Part shown: positions 55,109-64,000 of the stretch, one piece after another
How the letters are laid out: every line of letters begins with the position of its first letter
How positions within the stretch are numbered: position 1 is the stretch's first letter
Assembly: GCA_032871835.1 (NCBI GenBank)
Contig: CM065297.1
Span: 14,774,098-14,838,097, forward strand
DNA from: Dipteronia dyeriana
Lineage: Eukaryota > Streptophyta > Magnoliopsida > Sapindales > Sapindaceae
DNA length: 64,000 nucleotides
Reading direction: 5' to 3'
The notes under the pieces: model-generated
Databases searched by the model: none
Told to the model about the DNA's origin: nothing
The model's input: only the letters and a program-made list of their open reading frames with translations
Position numbers and translations under genes: made by a program

Positions 55109-56309
55109 CTTGGTTGGATGTGACCCCATTTGCGGAGCTCAATCAAAGAGAGCAAACTTGCATGATTTGCTATGTGTAAAAAGTTAATTGATTTTATGTT
55201 CTTTTAATAATTGCTTGAGATTCTTGGTTGCATATGCTTATATATTTTTCTTTAATATGTGTGCAACATTGCTTTGTTTGCAATCCATGTCATATTTCTG
55301 TTTAAAAATGTATTTTTGGACTAGGAGAATTAATTGGGAAAGTACATTTGAATGACCTATAATTTATCTCCATGACATGTGAACTTGCTTTTAATGACAT
55401 GTTTTAAAATGATATGCATGAATTGAGTTTGATTGCTTTAATGCAAATGTGTGTGAGTGCAAATGAGAGGACTAATCATTAAGGATCTTTTATCCAAGCA
55501 ATTAATAAGGATTTTATATCCAAAATAGTCTTCTCTCTTTTCTTAATGGTGAAACAAGACTACTATCATACGGATAATTATCCGGAAAAATCAAAAAGGG
55601 TGCAATAGTCGCTCATGTCTTGATTTGCCTTTAAGGATTGATATAGTTGCTTTATTTTCAAAATTTTGAAACTATATCTTGTTAGCTTATGATAAAAGGG
55701 TACAAATTGGTTTGAATTCTTTTGGAAACCCTTTTGATGTTTGCTTTGTCAAATACCATTTGTTTTGGATTTGAATGCAACATGTCTTGCTTGCAAAGCA
55801 TCCTTGTCACACATTTTTCTTTAAATAAAACTCCTTGAGTCTCTCTCAATAATTTAAGTTGCATAAAGTTTGTGTATATGATTATGCAATGTTCTTGTAC
55901 GAATAGCTCTCTTTGCTAAAGCAACCGGATAGGGGGAGCTCATTTGCCTATCTCATGACAAAAAGGGGGAGAAGTCTTGAGAAATATAGTGGGAGCATTG
56001 GTTATACTTTTGGGGAGAGAATAACCCATTTAGGGGGAGCATTGTACATGTATTTTTTTTTATTACTTTATTAAGTGCAATTACTTTTTATGTTTGTTCA
56101 CCTCACATGCACTTGTTCTTGGAAAGTGCTTTCTTGTTATTGTGTGTAGTTATGATGATCTACGAAGATATTGAAGACCTTGAAGACTTAGATTCTTAGG
56201 TATCTCTTTGTAATGTAGAATTAATCTCTTGGACAATAGCTTTATTTTTAATTTGTAAGGACATTTTTGTGAGTGGTTGTTTTGTCATGAAATATCCAAA
56301 AAGGGAGAT
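55109..56309 (+). other. 3' untranslated region and polypurine tract of element D
   Basis: No ORF is supported. GGGGGAG-type purine blocks occur at about 55932, 55967 and 56033, and the final tract CCAAAAAGGGAGAT (56296-56309) precedes the LTR. Multiple such tracts are common in SIRE-type elements. Confidence 0.7.
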
Positions 56310-58701
56310 TGTAATGACCTTGATTTTATGATTGACTTATTTCATGACAAACCACACCACATTGGGGATGATTGTGTAATGGATAGCTTAGGTCCTCATT
56401 GGCAAGCTTCCAAGCATCTCCATGACTTCAAGAGCTAAAAGTATATTCACTTGACTTTGCCTCTTGAAGAGTTTAGGTGCACACACACACCTCATGCATG
56501 CTTTGCTGATCTTGCATTTGTGTTGATATTGTTTATATGTGTGCATCTCTTCACAATCACACTTGCACTTCATTTATAGATTTAAGTGTGGTATTGTGTT
56601 GTGTTCGCACTTGCACGATGGTGTGCTTGTTTTAGTGCGTTGAGTGACCATATGAGAAGGTCTCATCCTTCTATTGGTTTGGTTATATGGAGTAAGGTGT
56701 CTAGTTTTAAAAGAGTGTATTTCAATGATTTAAATGTTTATTAAAACTGACCTTTGTATGGTCTTATGACCATATCTTTTTATACATTGATTCAAAATGA
56801 GTTTCAAAATATTCTGTACAAACTAGACCCCTATACCTTTCCAACGGTATATTATTCGTAATATTTCATGACCGTTTGGATTGGTTTTAAAATCTCCAAA
56901 GTGACCACAAAAACAGGGCATCTCTGTTGTTGTCCGTTTCTGACCTTTGGTCACTCAAATAACCATAACCTTTTCTACATAAGTCCAAATCTGGTTTTAT
57001 AAATCGAAGTAGGAAGTAGACTTCCATACCTTTCCAACGGTATATTATAGGAAAGGTTTGGATGTCGTTTGGTCACGTTTTGGGTCGCTCGAATCTCAAG
57101 CTTTTGTGCTGTCGCGGCTGCGCCGGTGCACAAGTGCACCTCACCAGCGCCCCTGGACAGTAGGTGTGCGCTGGTGTGGCGCTTGTTGAACATCGCAGCT
57201 GACCAACGCACTGAGTAAAATTATGAGCATTTTCAAAACGATGTAGTTTTGTTCTAGGGCTCATATTTACATGCCATCTTCTTCCTCACTCGTTTTTCAG
57301 AGCTTCAAAACCATTTTTTAGTGTTAGAAAGTATTTTCTTTGAAAGAGAAGCTCCAAGAGTGGTTCCTTAACTCTCCAAACCCAAAACCCATTTCCATCT
57401 TTCATCATTCTTCATCATATGAGCATGGGTGTTATTGGTTTCATGACTAGCTAAGTAAGAACTTCATTGAACTTCTTTTATTGTTCTTCTTACTCTAGAT
57501 TAGGTGTTTATTGCATGATTAAATAACTAGACTCTAGTTTATTGCATATATTTTTTAGTCTTGATAACATGATTGGGTTTGTTTGTTGATAGCTTGAATT
57601 TAGGACATATTTACCCTTATTGCTAAGTCTTTATGCATTGCATTTAGACATTATTAATTAGGACTCACTGATTGCATTTTCTGATTGCATTATAGTCCTT
57701 GTCATGCTTAATGACAACTTGTGTTGATATAGCTTTTGTGATAGCTAGCATTTAGGTCATTGTAGCCTGTACCTAATTAGGTCATATTGATTGCATTTTG
57801 ATGATTGCATTTAATGACCATGTCATGTTTAATGACAACATATGTTGAAATGGTTTTGTTTGATAACTAGATTGTAATATTGCATATTCATATCTAGTTA
57901 AGTCTTTATGTATTGCATTTAGACATTATTGTTTATGCCTCATTAATTGCATTTATTTATTGCAATATTGCCCTTGATTATATGTTGTGACAACTTGTGT
58001 TGATTGGACTTTTATTGACAATTAGGTTGCTAGAATTCTTTTGCATCTAATTGAGTCCTTATGTACGGGCATGTAGGCATTGTTTGATAACTAGGTTGTT
58101 GTATTGCATTATCTACACCTAGTTAAGCATTGTATGTTTGGTCTAACATATTTTGCATTGAGCATTCATTGATTATTTCACTTAGACTATATACTCTTCA
58201 TAGAGTCAAAGTCTTGTGGCTTCTTGGTGAAGTTGCACAAGCAAGTCAAGTCTTGCAACCAAGGGTAGGTTGGTAAGCAATTGGTCGGGTGTCCACTGTA
58301 AAAGGCCCGAGGGGTAGAGTCTGAGGTGCTCAATCCAAGAGTAGTGTATCAGGGGATATCACTAGGGACTGAACCAAGAGTGGTGAGTGGCGGTGTCCAT
58401 AGCCTTAGGTTGTCGAGAGTGAGAGTCCGAGAATCACTTGAGGGTGTAACCTTTTTCTCATATAGTCGATTTATGTGATCCTGTGTGGCTAGTAGAATAG
58501 CCCGTTATTTTTCCCATTTGGAGGGCTTGCACATAAACATCAAGTATTATTTATATTTACGCACTTTATACTTGATGTTGTATATTTGTTTTATTGGGTG
58601 AATTTTGAATATTGACTAATCAAGAAAATTGGTAATTAACTTGATTAAAAACCTATTCCCCCCTCTAGGTTATTAGACACACACTTTATAGGGGATTTTC
58701 A
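56310..58701 (+). repeat. 3' LTR of element D
   Basis: It starts TGTAATGACCTTG and ends GGGGATTTTCA; 2.39 kb. Near the end is CCCCCCTCTAGGTTATTAG, the reverse complement of the motif shared with the other SIRE-like LTRs. A degenerate tandem repeat with TTTATG(C/T)ATTGCATTTAGACATT and GACAAC(T/A)T(G/A)TGTTG blocks, about 140 bp per unit, fills 57480-58140. Confidence 0.88.
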
Positions 58702-59479
58702 CTTACAATCCTCTCACCTTTATTTTCTGAATCCAATCCCCCCCCCCCCCCCTTTATCGGGCGGGATCCGTTATTTTGAATGTTGTTGACTCTGATTTAA
58801 TAACGGATTCGAGAATATCTTAGGTGGAGATAAGTTTGTTTCCTCTTTAGACTTAATCACCTGCCCTGTACGCACGCGATGTTTTAACGTTCGTTGGAGT
58901 GTAGATATGATCCTGTGTGCCTTCATGGCGTGATGCCTCATGAAGATCGTCGAGTATGTCATTTGCTTCCTCAAAGAGATATGTGTTCCTTGTGAACTAG
59001 TGTTTGTACTAGGAGTTTGATCTGACCTTTCCAGGTTCCCTGGTGCTTGAGTTGGCCCTGTGGGTGCCTTTTGAAGGTTATTGAGCTTTGGCGAGCTTCC
59101 CCCTACCTATCCAGATAGGTCTGAATCTTCCCTTGGTGAGATGGAGCAATACTATAGCTCAAGCTTGGTGCTTAATGGGTCTCTCTATGTGCTTGGAGAG
59201 AATGGTGGGTTTCTGGGAAGGTTGCTAGGTAATCTCGACTTCCGGGAGTATGGATCGTCATGCACTGGGCTTTCCCTAAATTCTTGCTTCAGTTTAAGGA
59301 GCTTGATCCGATCGTGTCGGGCTTCACCTTGGGTGCTTCCAAAGCTCGACTACCTTTTTTCGCTTCTACTGAGTGGCTCTACAGCTCAACCCCAGGACCC
59401 ACGGTTCTGTGGTGGGTAATCTCGGGCTAGGTGAGTAGAAAATTTCCCTTTGGTCCCTAGCCAAATTTGGCTATTAACA
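58702..59479 (-). repeat. Truncated 5' LTR of the Tat element
   Basis: It matches 19960-20737, with the same orientation. On the minus strand it starts TGTTAATAGCCAAATTTGG at 59479 and is cut at 58702 by element D; the last ~355 bp of the LTR are missing. A 16-base C run lies at 58738-58753. Taken alone it could be a solo LTR. Its place and strand fit the 5' LTR of the pol copies to its left. Confidence 0.75.
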
Positions 59480-60793
59480 GAAATATTTTGCATTCTCAAG
59501 ATACACCATATTGTAGGACAACGTTGTGTAGTGTGATTTGAATCATTTTTTGTTAGAATTTGTTATCCAATATATTTCGTGTCGACAATGTTGTTTTTTT
59601 GTCAGTGCATGGCACTTGAATCATCTCAACAGTTTTTTTTTAATCTGTTAACCAAGACAAACGAAGAAGAAGAACAAGGAAAACAATAAACGAAAAAGTG
59701 TTTTCATTAGTTTTGACAATACTGATCTATCAACCTTTTATGGAACGGTAAAATAGGTAGGAGTAACTTTGACATTAAAAATTGACAAAATATAAAGTGA
59801 TGATTTCAAATGAATCAAATATATACTAACCAACAAGAAGCAATCATTTTTTATCAAGTAATTATGATTTGACATTGGAGATGCATAACACAATTCTAGA
59901 CTATCCCACTCGACATGGAGTAAATGAAATTACAATGGTAAATCATCATAAAGCTTTGCAAAAATTTAGCTTGTTCGAATGTCGTAATTTTTTCGTCAAA
60001 GAGGATGATTGTGCCATTTTGCTTGGCGTCTGATCCTGCAAATACATTAGTTTTTCCAAAGTAATTGACATGGCCTAATCGTGGGTGCCAAACTTTAGAC
60101 CTCAAAATTTCACAGTTGAATTTGGTAGAGCGAAGGGCACTGACAATCATACAAAACAAAAAAGCTAGCATAGAGTTAGGGTGGTCCCTTTGGGGGACTC
60201 GCTAACACTCAAGTCAGATATTTTTAGGAGAATCATTTATATTGAATAAAACCTGAATATAATCCATTTCAACAATTATTTTGAATTATTAAATATTAAA
60301 GTTCAAACTATAGACAAGGTTGGTTGAGTCCTGGGTGGTATTGTTCGAATAACGTTATGTTCACTTGGGTTGAGCTTGTAAATGGTTCGATAAGTAATAG
60401 AAAATGGTGGCTTTTAGTCGAATTCATCGAATGGGTGCTTATTTAGTAGAGATGGCAATTCTGATATAATATATTGAATGTGATACGATGACTTTGAATG
60501 AGTTATGAGAAATCAAAATATAAATTTAAAGGCAAATTGTCTCTGCTTTTGCGAGAGTTAGACCCTCCAAATCCAGGTCCCCCTTAAAGTGAAAGGGTTG
60601 CTGCTATTAATAGTCCATGAGAAGTTTTCCTCTAGTGAATTACTAGTATGATCCCCATTATCTTCAACTGAGATCATGGGTTGAGATTGTGATTTTATCC
60701 TTCAAGATATTAAGGATCTCAATATTTTAAATTTGTTTCAGTACTATTGACTTAGTCAGTTCCCTAAATTGCACACCTAACTTAGTCCTTCAC
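59480..60793. other. Flank with a faint copia relic
   Basis: There is no intact gene. On the minus strand 60171-59896 reads ILRSKVWHPRLGHVNYFGK, similar to the copia GAG-pre-integrase WHxRLGH motif, but the rest is not recognisable. CTCGACATGGAGTAAATG near 59908 resembles the motif scattered at 18486-19520 on the other side of the Tat element. Confidence 0.4.
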
Positions 60794-62146
60794 TGGGGGT
60801 GGGCACAAAAGTGTGATCTAACCCGAACCGACCCTAAATTGAGTGTTTAGATTGGTTTTGATATTTAGTTTGGTTCAATTCAGTTTGAACCAAATGAATC
60901 GAATTGAATTTGGGTCGGTTTTGATTTGCATAGAGTCAAAATCGAACCGACCCGACGAACTAAGGTATAAACAAAAAAACCTAGATTTTTCTTATTCTGA
61001 CTACTGAACCAGACCCTTCTATCTCTAACCTAGTCGCATCTCCAAACCCTCCCTCTCTCTCCGCCGCTGCTTCTTGATCCACAGCAACCAAACCCTCCCT
61101 TTTTATATTGATCGAATCTCTCTCTCTTGCATATGTTTATCATCTCGAATCCCTCTCTCACTCTCTCTATGGAATCATTTTATCTCTCACGAATCCCTCT
61201 TTCTCTTTCTCTCTCGCACTTGTTCATCATCTTTGACCGATGGATTTTGGATTTGAGTGGTTTGCGGGTGTTAGACTGGTGGTGGGTCATTTTGGTTTCT
61301 GATGGTAGTGATGGTGGGTTGTTTTGGTTTTTAGTTGTAGTGGTGGTTCGGCTCAAGGTATGATGGTAAAATGTTATGGTTCTAGTTTTCGGGAGGTGGT
61401 GTGGTGTTCTAAGTTTTGAGTTTGGTGTTGTTGATGATAGTGGTTTGGTGTTGTTGATGCTCTGGGTTCTGGGTTTTGTTTTGGTGTTGGTGATGATCTG
61501 GGGTTGATGTTGGTGTTCGTGTTCGTGTTGGTGATCTGGTGTTGGTGCTGGTGAATTGATGATGGTGGTGGTGGTGGACCGGTGGTGATATTGTGATGAT
61601 GATGAATTGATGATGGTGGTGATGGTGGACCGGGGTGTTGGTATGATGATGATGAATTGATGGTGGTGGTGTACCGGTGGTTGTGGTGTTGATATCTTTG
61701 TTCTGAAATTCATTAATTGTAATTTGTTTTATTTTTTTAATTCATTAATTTCGGGTTTTTATTTTTCTCTCTTTACCATTAGAGCAATGAATTCCAGAAG
61801 GGTCCAATGAATCAGTGTTTTCTCTTGTATCACTGTTTTGTATGGCATTGCTTATTAATTTCATTAAGTGGATAGAAATGAAGCCCAATAGGCCCAATTA
61901 CAATTATAATTGTTAAAATGTTAAAAAAATGAAGATTTAAAAAAAATAAAAAAACTAGAGGCCCAATATGCCCAAAGCCGAATTGAACTAACCCGAACCG
62001 AACCGAACCGAGAACAGGGTGTTCGGGTCAATTCGGCTGTTGGTTCAATATGGGTCGAACCCATTCACATTTTCAAAAATCGAATTGAATTTGGGTAGGC
62101 TCAGTTTTGACCAAAACTGAATCGAACCGACTCATGCCCATCTCTT
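60794..62146. mobile_element. hAT-like non-autonomous DNA transposon, 1353 bp
   Basis: The element is flanked by perfect 8-bp direct repeats TCCTTCAC (60786-60793 and 62147-62154), the length hAT transposases produce. The ends are imperfect inverted repeats: TGGGGGTGGGCACAAAAG on the left and AAGAGATGGGCATGAG read inward from the right. The differences are mainly G-to-A. CCGAACCGA-type subterminal motifs lie near both ends (60822-60960 and 61980-62130). No transposase is encoded. The middle has a CT-rich, leader-like stretch (61040-61220) and TGG/TGATGA microsatellite (61250-61690), possibly captured host DNA. Confidence 0.82.
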
Positions 62147-62154
62147 TCCTTCAC

Positions 62155-62880
62155 ATACTTGGTCAAGGCTTGAGTCCTTTTTGGACCCACGTTACGCCTG
62201 TCTTTCGTTAGGCCTGACCATGCTTGAATTTTGATATCAACAGATCATTTGGCTTCTTATTTGGATTTCCAAAATTGGACCTCAATATTTGGTGTTCTAT
62301 TTTTGGCTACCACACATCAAGGTCGGCCCGGACTTTTTAGGATCTTCGGGGTAAAATTCTAAGATGGGCCTTTTTTCATATTAATTCTAAGACTTTAGAG
62401 AGAAAGAGATGGAAAGAAATCATTCAATGGTAGCTGAAGAAAAAAAAAATTAAGAAACTCTAAATCCTTTAGTGATATAGATTAAATACTGAAATATGAA
62501 TACTGATGTCTCATGTCTAGGAAAAAAATCAAAATATAATTCGGGCTTTAATTTGATAATTTTTTTTTGTTTTATTTTAAATTGTTGGCTTTAATGCTTT
62601 ATCATACGGGCATTTTTTTAGACTAATATTCAAAATAGAAATTTGGACATTTTATGAACTAAAATAAAACAAAGAGATTTTAGCAAAAACGCCCAATTTG
62701 AGGGCCAAAATTGCTAATATACCCTACATAATAAAAAACATGCAAAAATGCCCCCAAACTTCTAAAAATACCACCATATAAATAATAATCACCACATTTA
62801 TTACCATTATTACTTTTTACCAACAAATGATACAAAAATAAAAGAAAAGAAGTAAATTATACATTGTTTGAATAAGTAAA
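62155..62880. other. AT-rich stretch, nothing recognised
   Basis: No ORF or repeat structure is supported. AAGGTCGGCCCGGAC at about 62320 looks like a transposon end of the GGCCGGCCC kind, but no partner end was found. Confidence 0.5.
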
Positions 62881-62921
62881 ATTGAAAATAAAAACATGGT
62901 TAAATGCTCAAGACTAACCTA

Positions 62922-62923
<2 letters not shown>

Positions 62924-62954
<31 letters not shown>
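62924..62954 (+). repeat. 31-base G run
   Basis: An uninterrupted G homopolymer inside the CCTAGAGGGGGG motif of the SIRE-like LTR. Other copies have 4 to 6 G here. It could be real slippage or an assembly error. Confidence 0.9.
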
Positions 62955-62955
<1 letters not shown>

Positions 62956-63027
62956 GGGAATAGGTTACACACCTTTTTCGACTCCCTTATAAACAAACAA
63001 AAGTTTGTCCCTCTATATTGCTTGTAT

Positions 63028-63030
<3 letters not shown>

Positions 63031-63085
<55 letters not shown>
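63031..63085. repeat. (AT)n microsatellite, ~54 bp
   Basis: About 27 AT units within the LTR of element G. Seen directly. Confidence 0.95.
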
Positions 63086-63087
<2 letters not shown>

Positions 63088-64000
63088 ATTAAAGACACTT
63101 AATCAATATATGAAACAAGTAAAGTGTGATACAAACAAGTAATTGTAACACATACACAATCTATATTATAGAAAGGAAGTCAACTTAAGTAAAGAGTTCT
63201 ATCCTTAGTATTCAAATAACAAGTACAAATATAAGAAAGATAGGGATAGAGAAAAGTTGACACAAGATATAACGTGGTAAACCTCCGAAGAGGAAACATC
63301 CACGGGTTAGCAACCACCGGCAAACAAAATCCACTAGTAGATAAGACAAGTACAATCTCTCAAGTGACCCCTTCACCTAGAAACTACCCTCCTATCCTAC
63401 TCATGAAGATGTCACCCTCATGCTCAACTATCCGAGTCTTCCCGATTCTAGTCAAGACTTCCTCGCTCACCCTTCTAGATCCTCACGACCCTAGGCAAGA
63501 CTTTTTGCTTGACTATTCGAGTCCTCTCGACTCTAGCCAAGACTTCCTTGCTTGACAATCCAACGTCTCACACCTCTTGCCAAGACTTTCTTGCTCAACA
63601 ACATAGGTCTCAAACCTATTGTCAAGACTTCATTCTCACTAGGCATCTAGGTGATCATGAATGCAAAATGTAAACAAGCACGCAACATAGAAGGTTATGA
63701 TCAACACATCCTATGGAAAATACTAAACATGAGCATGAATGCATAAAACAAATGTAGTCTAGCCAATCATGCATGTTTAATCCATCTAGATCATGTAAGA
63801 TATGTTCAACATTAATTACAACCTAGATACATGCATAGATCTAAAACTTGAATTAGAAGATATGTTTAATTAATCATATAATCAAGTTTAAATCACATAA
63901 ACCAAAAACATGCTAAAATCATATGACAAAGTCATTTAGATTTAAGCTAAATTCTAGAGCATATTCCTATACATAGATTCAACAAAACACATGAATATCT

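Larger units (their letters stand above)
53199..58701 (+). mobile_element. SIRE-like element D, gag only, pol deleted
   Basis: A 300-bp end of the 5' LTR (53199-53498), a Met-tRNA primer site, a gag-like region, 3' untranslated sequence, a polypurine tract and a full 3' LTR (56310-58701). No protease, integrase or RT motif is found between 55109 and 56309, so it depends on other elements. It lies inside the Tat 5' LTR: Tat LTR sequence resumes at 58702. The left flank is Tat pol, so a deletion removed most of D's own 5' LTR together with Tat gag. Confidence 0.82.
19606..59479 (-). mobile_element. Nested Tat/Retand-type Ty3/gypsy element, expanded by insertions and a tandem duplication
   Basis: On the minus strand the order fits one element: truncated 5' LTR (59479-58702), gag/protease/RT/RNase H/second RNase H/integrase (copies at 53198-49785 and 38021-33757), tandem repeats, 3' untranslated region, extra ORF in antisense (21147-23688 plus), polypurine tract and 3' LTR (20737-19606). 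Two RNase H domains and the antisense ORF are Tat-lineage traits. Elements E1/E2 sit in its repeats and element D in its 5' LTR; gag is almost wholly lost. That all parts come from one insertion is my inference from order and orientation. A possible 5-bp duplication GAAAT (19609-19613 and 59480-59484) would support it only if the LTR ends at GTTAAC. Confidence 0.65.
62900..64000 (-). repeat. LTR of a third SIRE-like element (G), leaving the window
   Basis: It shares blocks with the E and D LTRs in the same order as E: CCTAGAGGGG...GGGAATAGG at 62917-62964, ACGTGGTAAACCTC...GGAAACATCCACGGG at 63271-63306, the ~43-bp repeats at 63391-63630 and GTGATCATGAATGCAAAATG at 63651. It is less similar to E1/E2 than they are to each other. 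The lower boundary (LTR end on the minus strand) is approximate; the start lies outside. Confidence 0.75.

Noticed and set aside
56900..57300. Possible host exon in a moderately GC-rich stretch with open frames on the minus strand
   Set aside because: It lies inside the 3' LTR of element D, between its defined ends.
61180..61713. 177-codon minus-strand ORF rich in His, Thr and Pro
   Set aside because: It is produced by TGG/TGATGA simple repeats inside the hAT-like element; composition only.
62315..62400. GGTCGGCCCGGAC end-like motif of another DNA transposon
   Set aside because: No partner terminal repeat or target duplication could be found nearby.

Overview
This window looks like intergenic DNA of a flowering plant. 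It is AT-rich and made almost wholly of nested, decayed LTR retrotransposons: Ty1/copia elements with initiator-Met-tRNA primer sites and a Ty3/gypsy element of the Tat/Retand type. One short hAT-like DNA transposon is also present. I see no host protein-coding gene, tRNA or rRNA that I can support. The species cannot be read from the sequence.

Layout. 1-~4380: minus-strand copia element I, running off the left edge. ~4634-10483: 5'-truncated plus-strand Tat element (copy A), made of twelve ~99-bp tandem repeats, an antisense extra ORF with a transposase_28-like (PF04195-type) N-terminus, and its 3' LTR. 10526-16311: complete but broken plus-strand copia element F with ~0.68-kb LTRs. 16312-19605: no recognisable gene. 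19606-59479: best read as one minus-strand Tat element. Its 3' LTR is at 19606-20737, the antisense ORF at 21147-23688, then tandem repeats, then pol in reverse; the truncated 5' LTR is at 58702-59479. It was enlarged by later events. A SIRE-like copia element E inserted into its tandem repeats with a 5-bp target duplication. A block of about 14.6 kb was then duplicated head to tail (23411-38021 and 38022-53198), giving E1/E2 and two pol copies. A second SIRE-like element D, lacking pol, inserted into the 5' LTR, and a deletion removed Tat gag plus most of D's own 5' LTR. 59480-60793: flank with a faint copia relic. 60794-62146: hAT-like non-autonomous element with perfect 8-bp target duplications. 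62155-62880: nothing recognisable. ~62900-64000: LTR of a third SIRE-like element leaving the window.

How the parts relate. Every coding region belongs to a retroelement: gag packages RNA, and pol supplies protease, integrase, reverse transcriptase and RNase H. All pol copies carry frameshifts, stops or active-site changes, so none looks autonomous. The most interesting module is the Tat antisense ORF. It has a conserved upstream TATA-like box, a candidate intron and adjoining tandem repeats that are also open on the same strand. Boundaries come from reading the repeats by eye and are good to a few bases where TG/CA ends and target duplications agree, otherwise to tens of bases.
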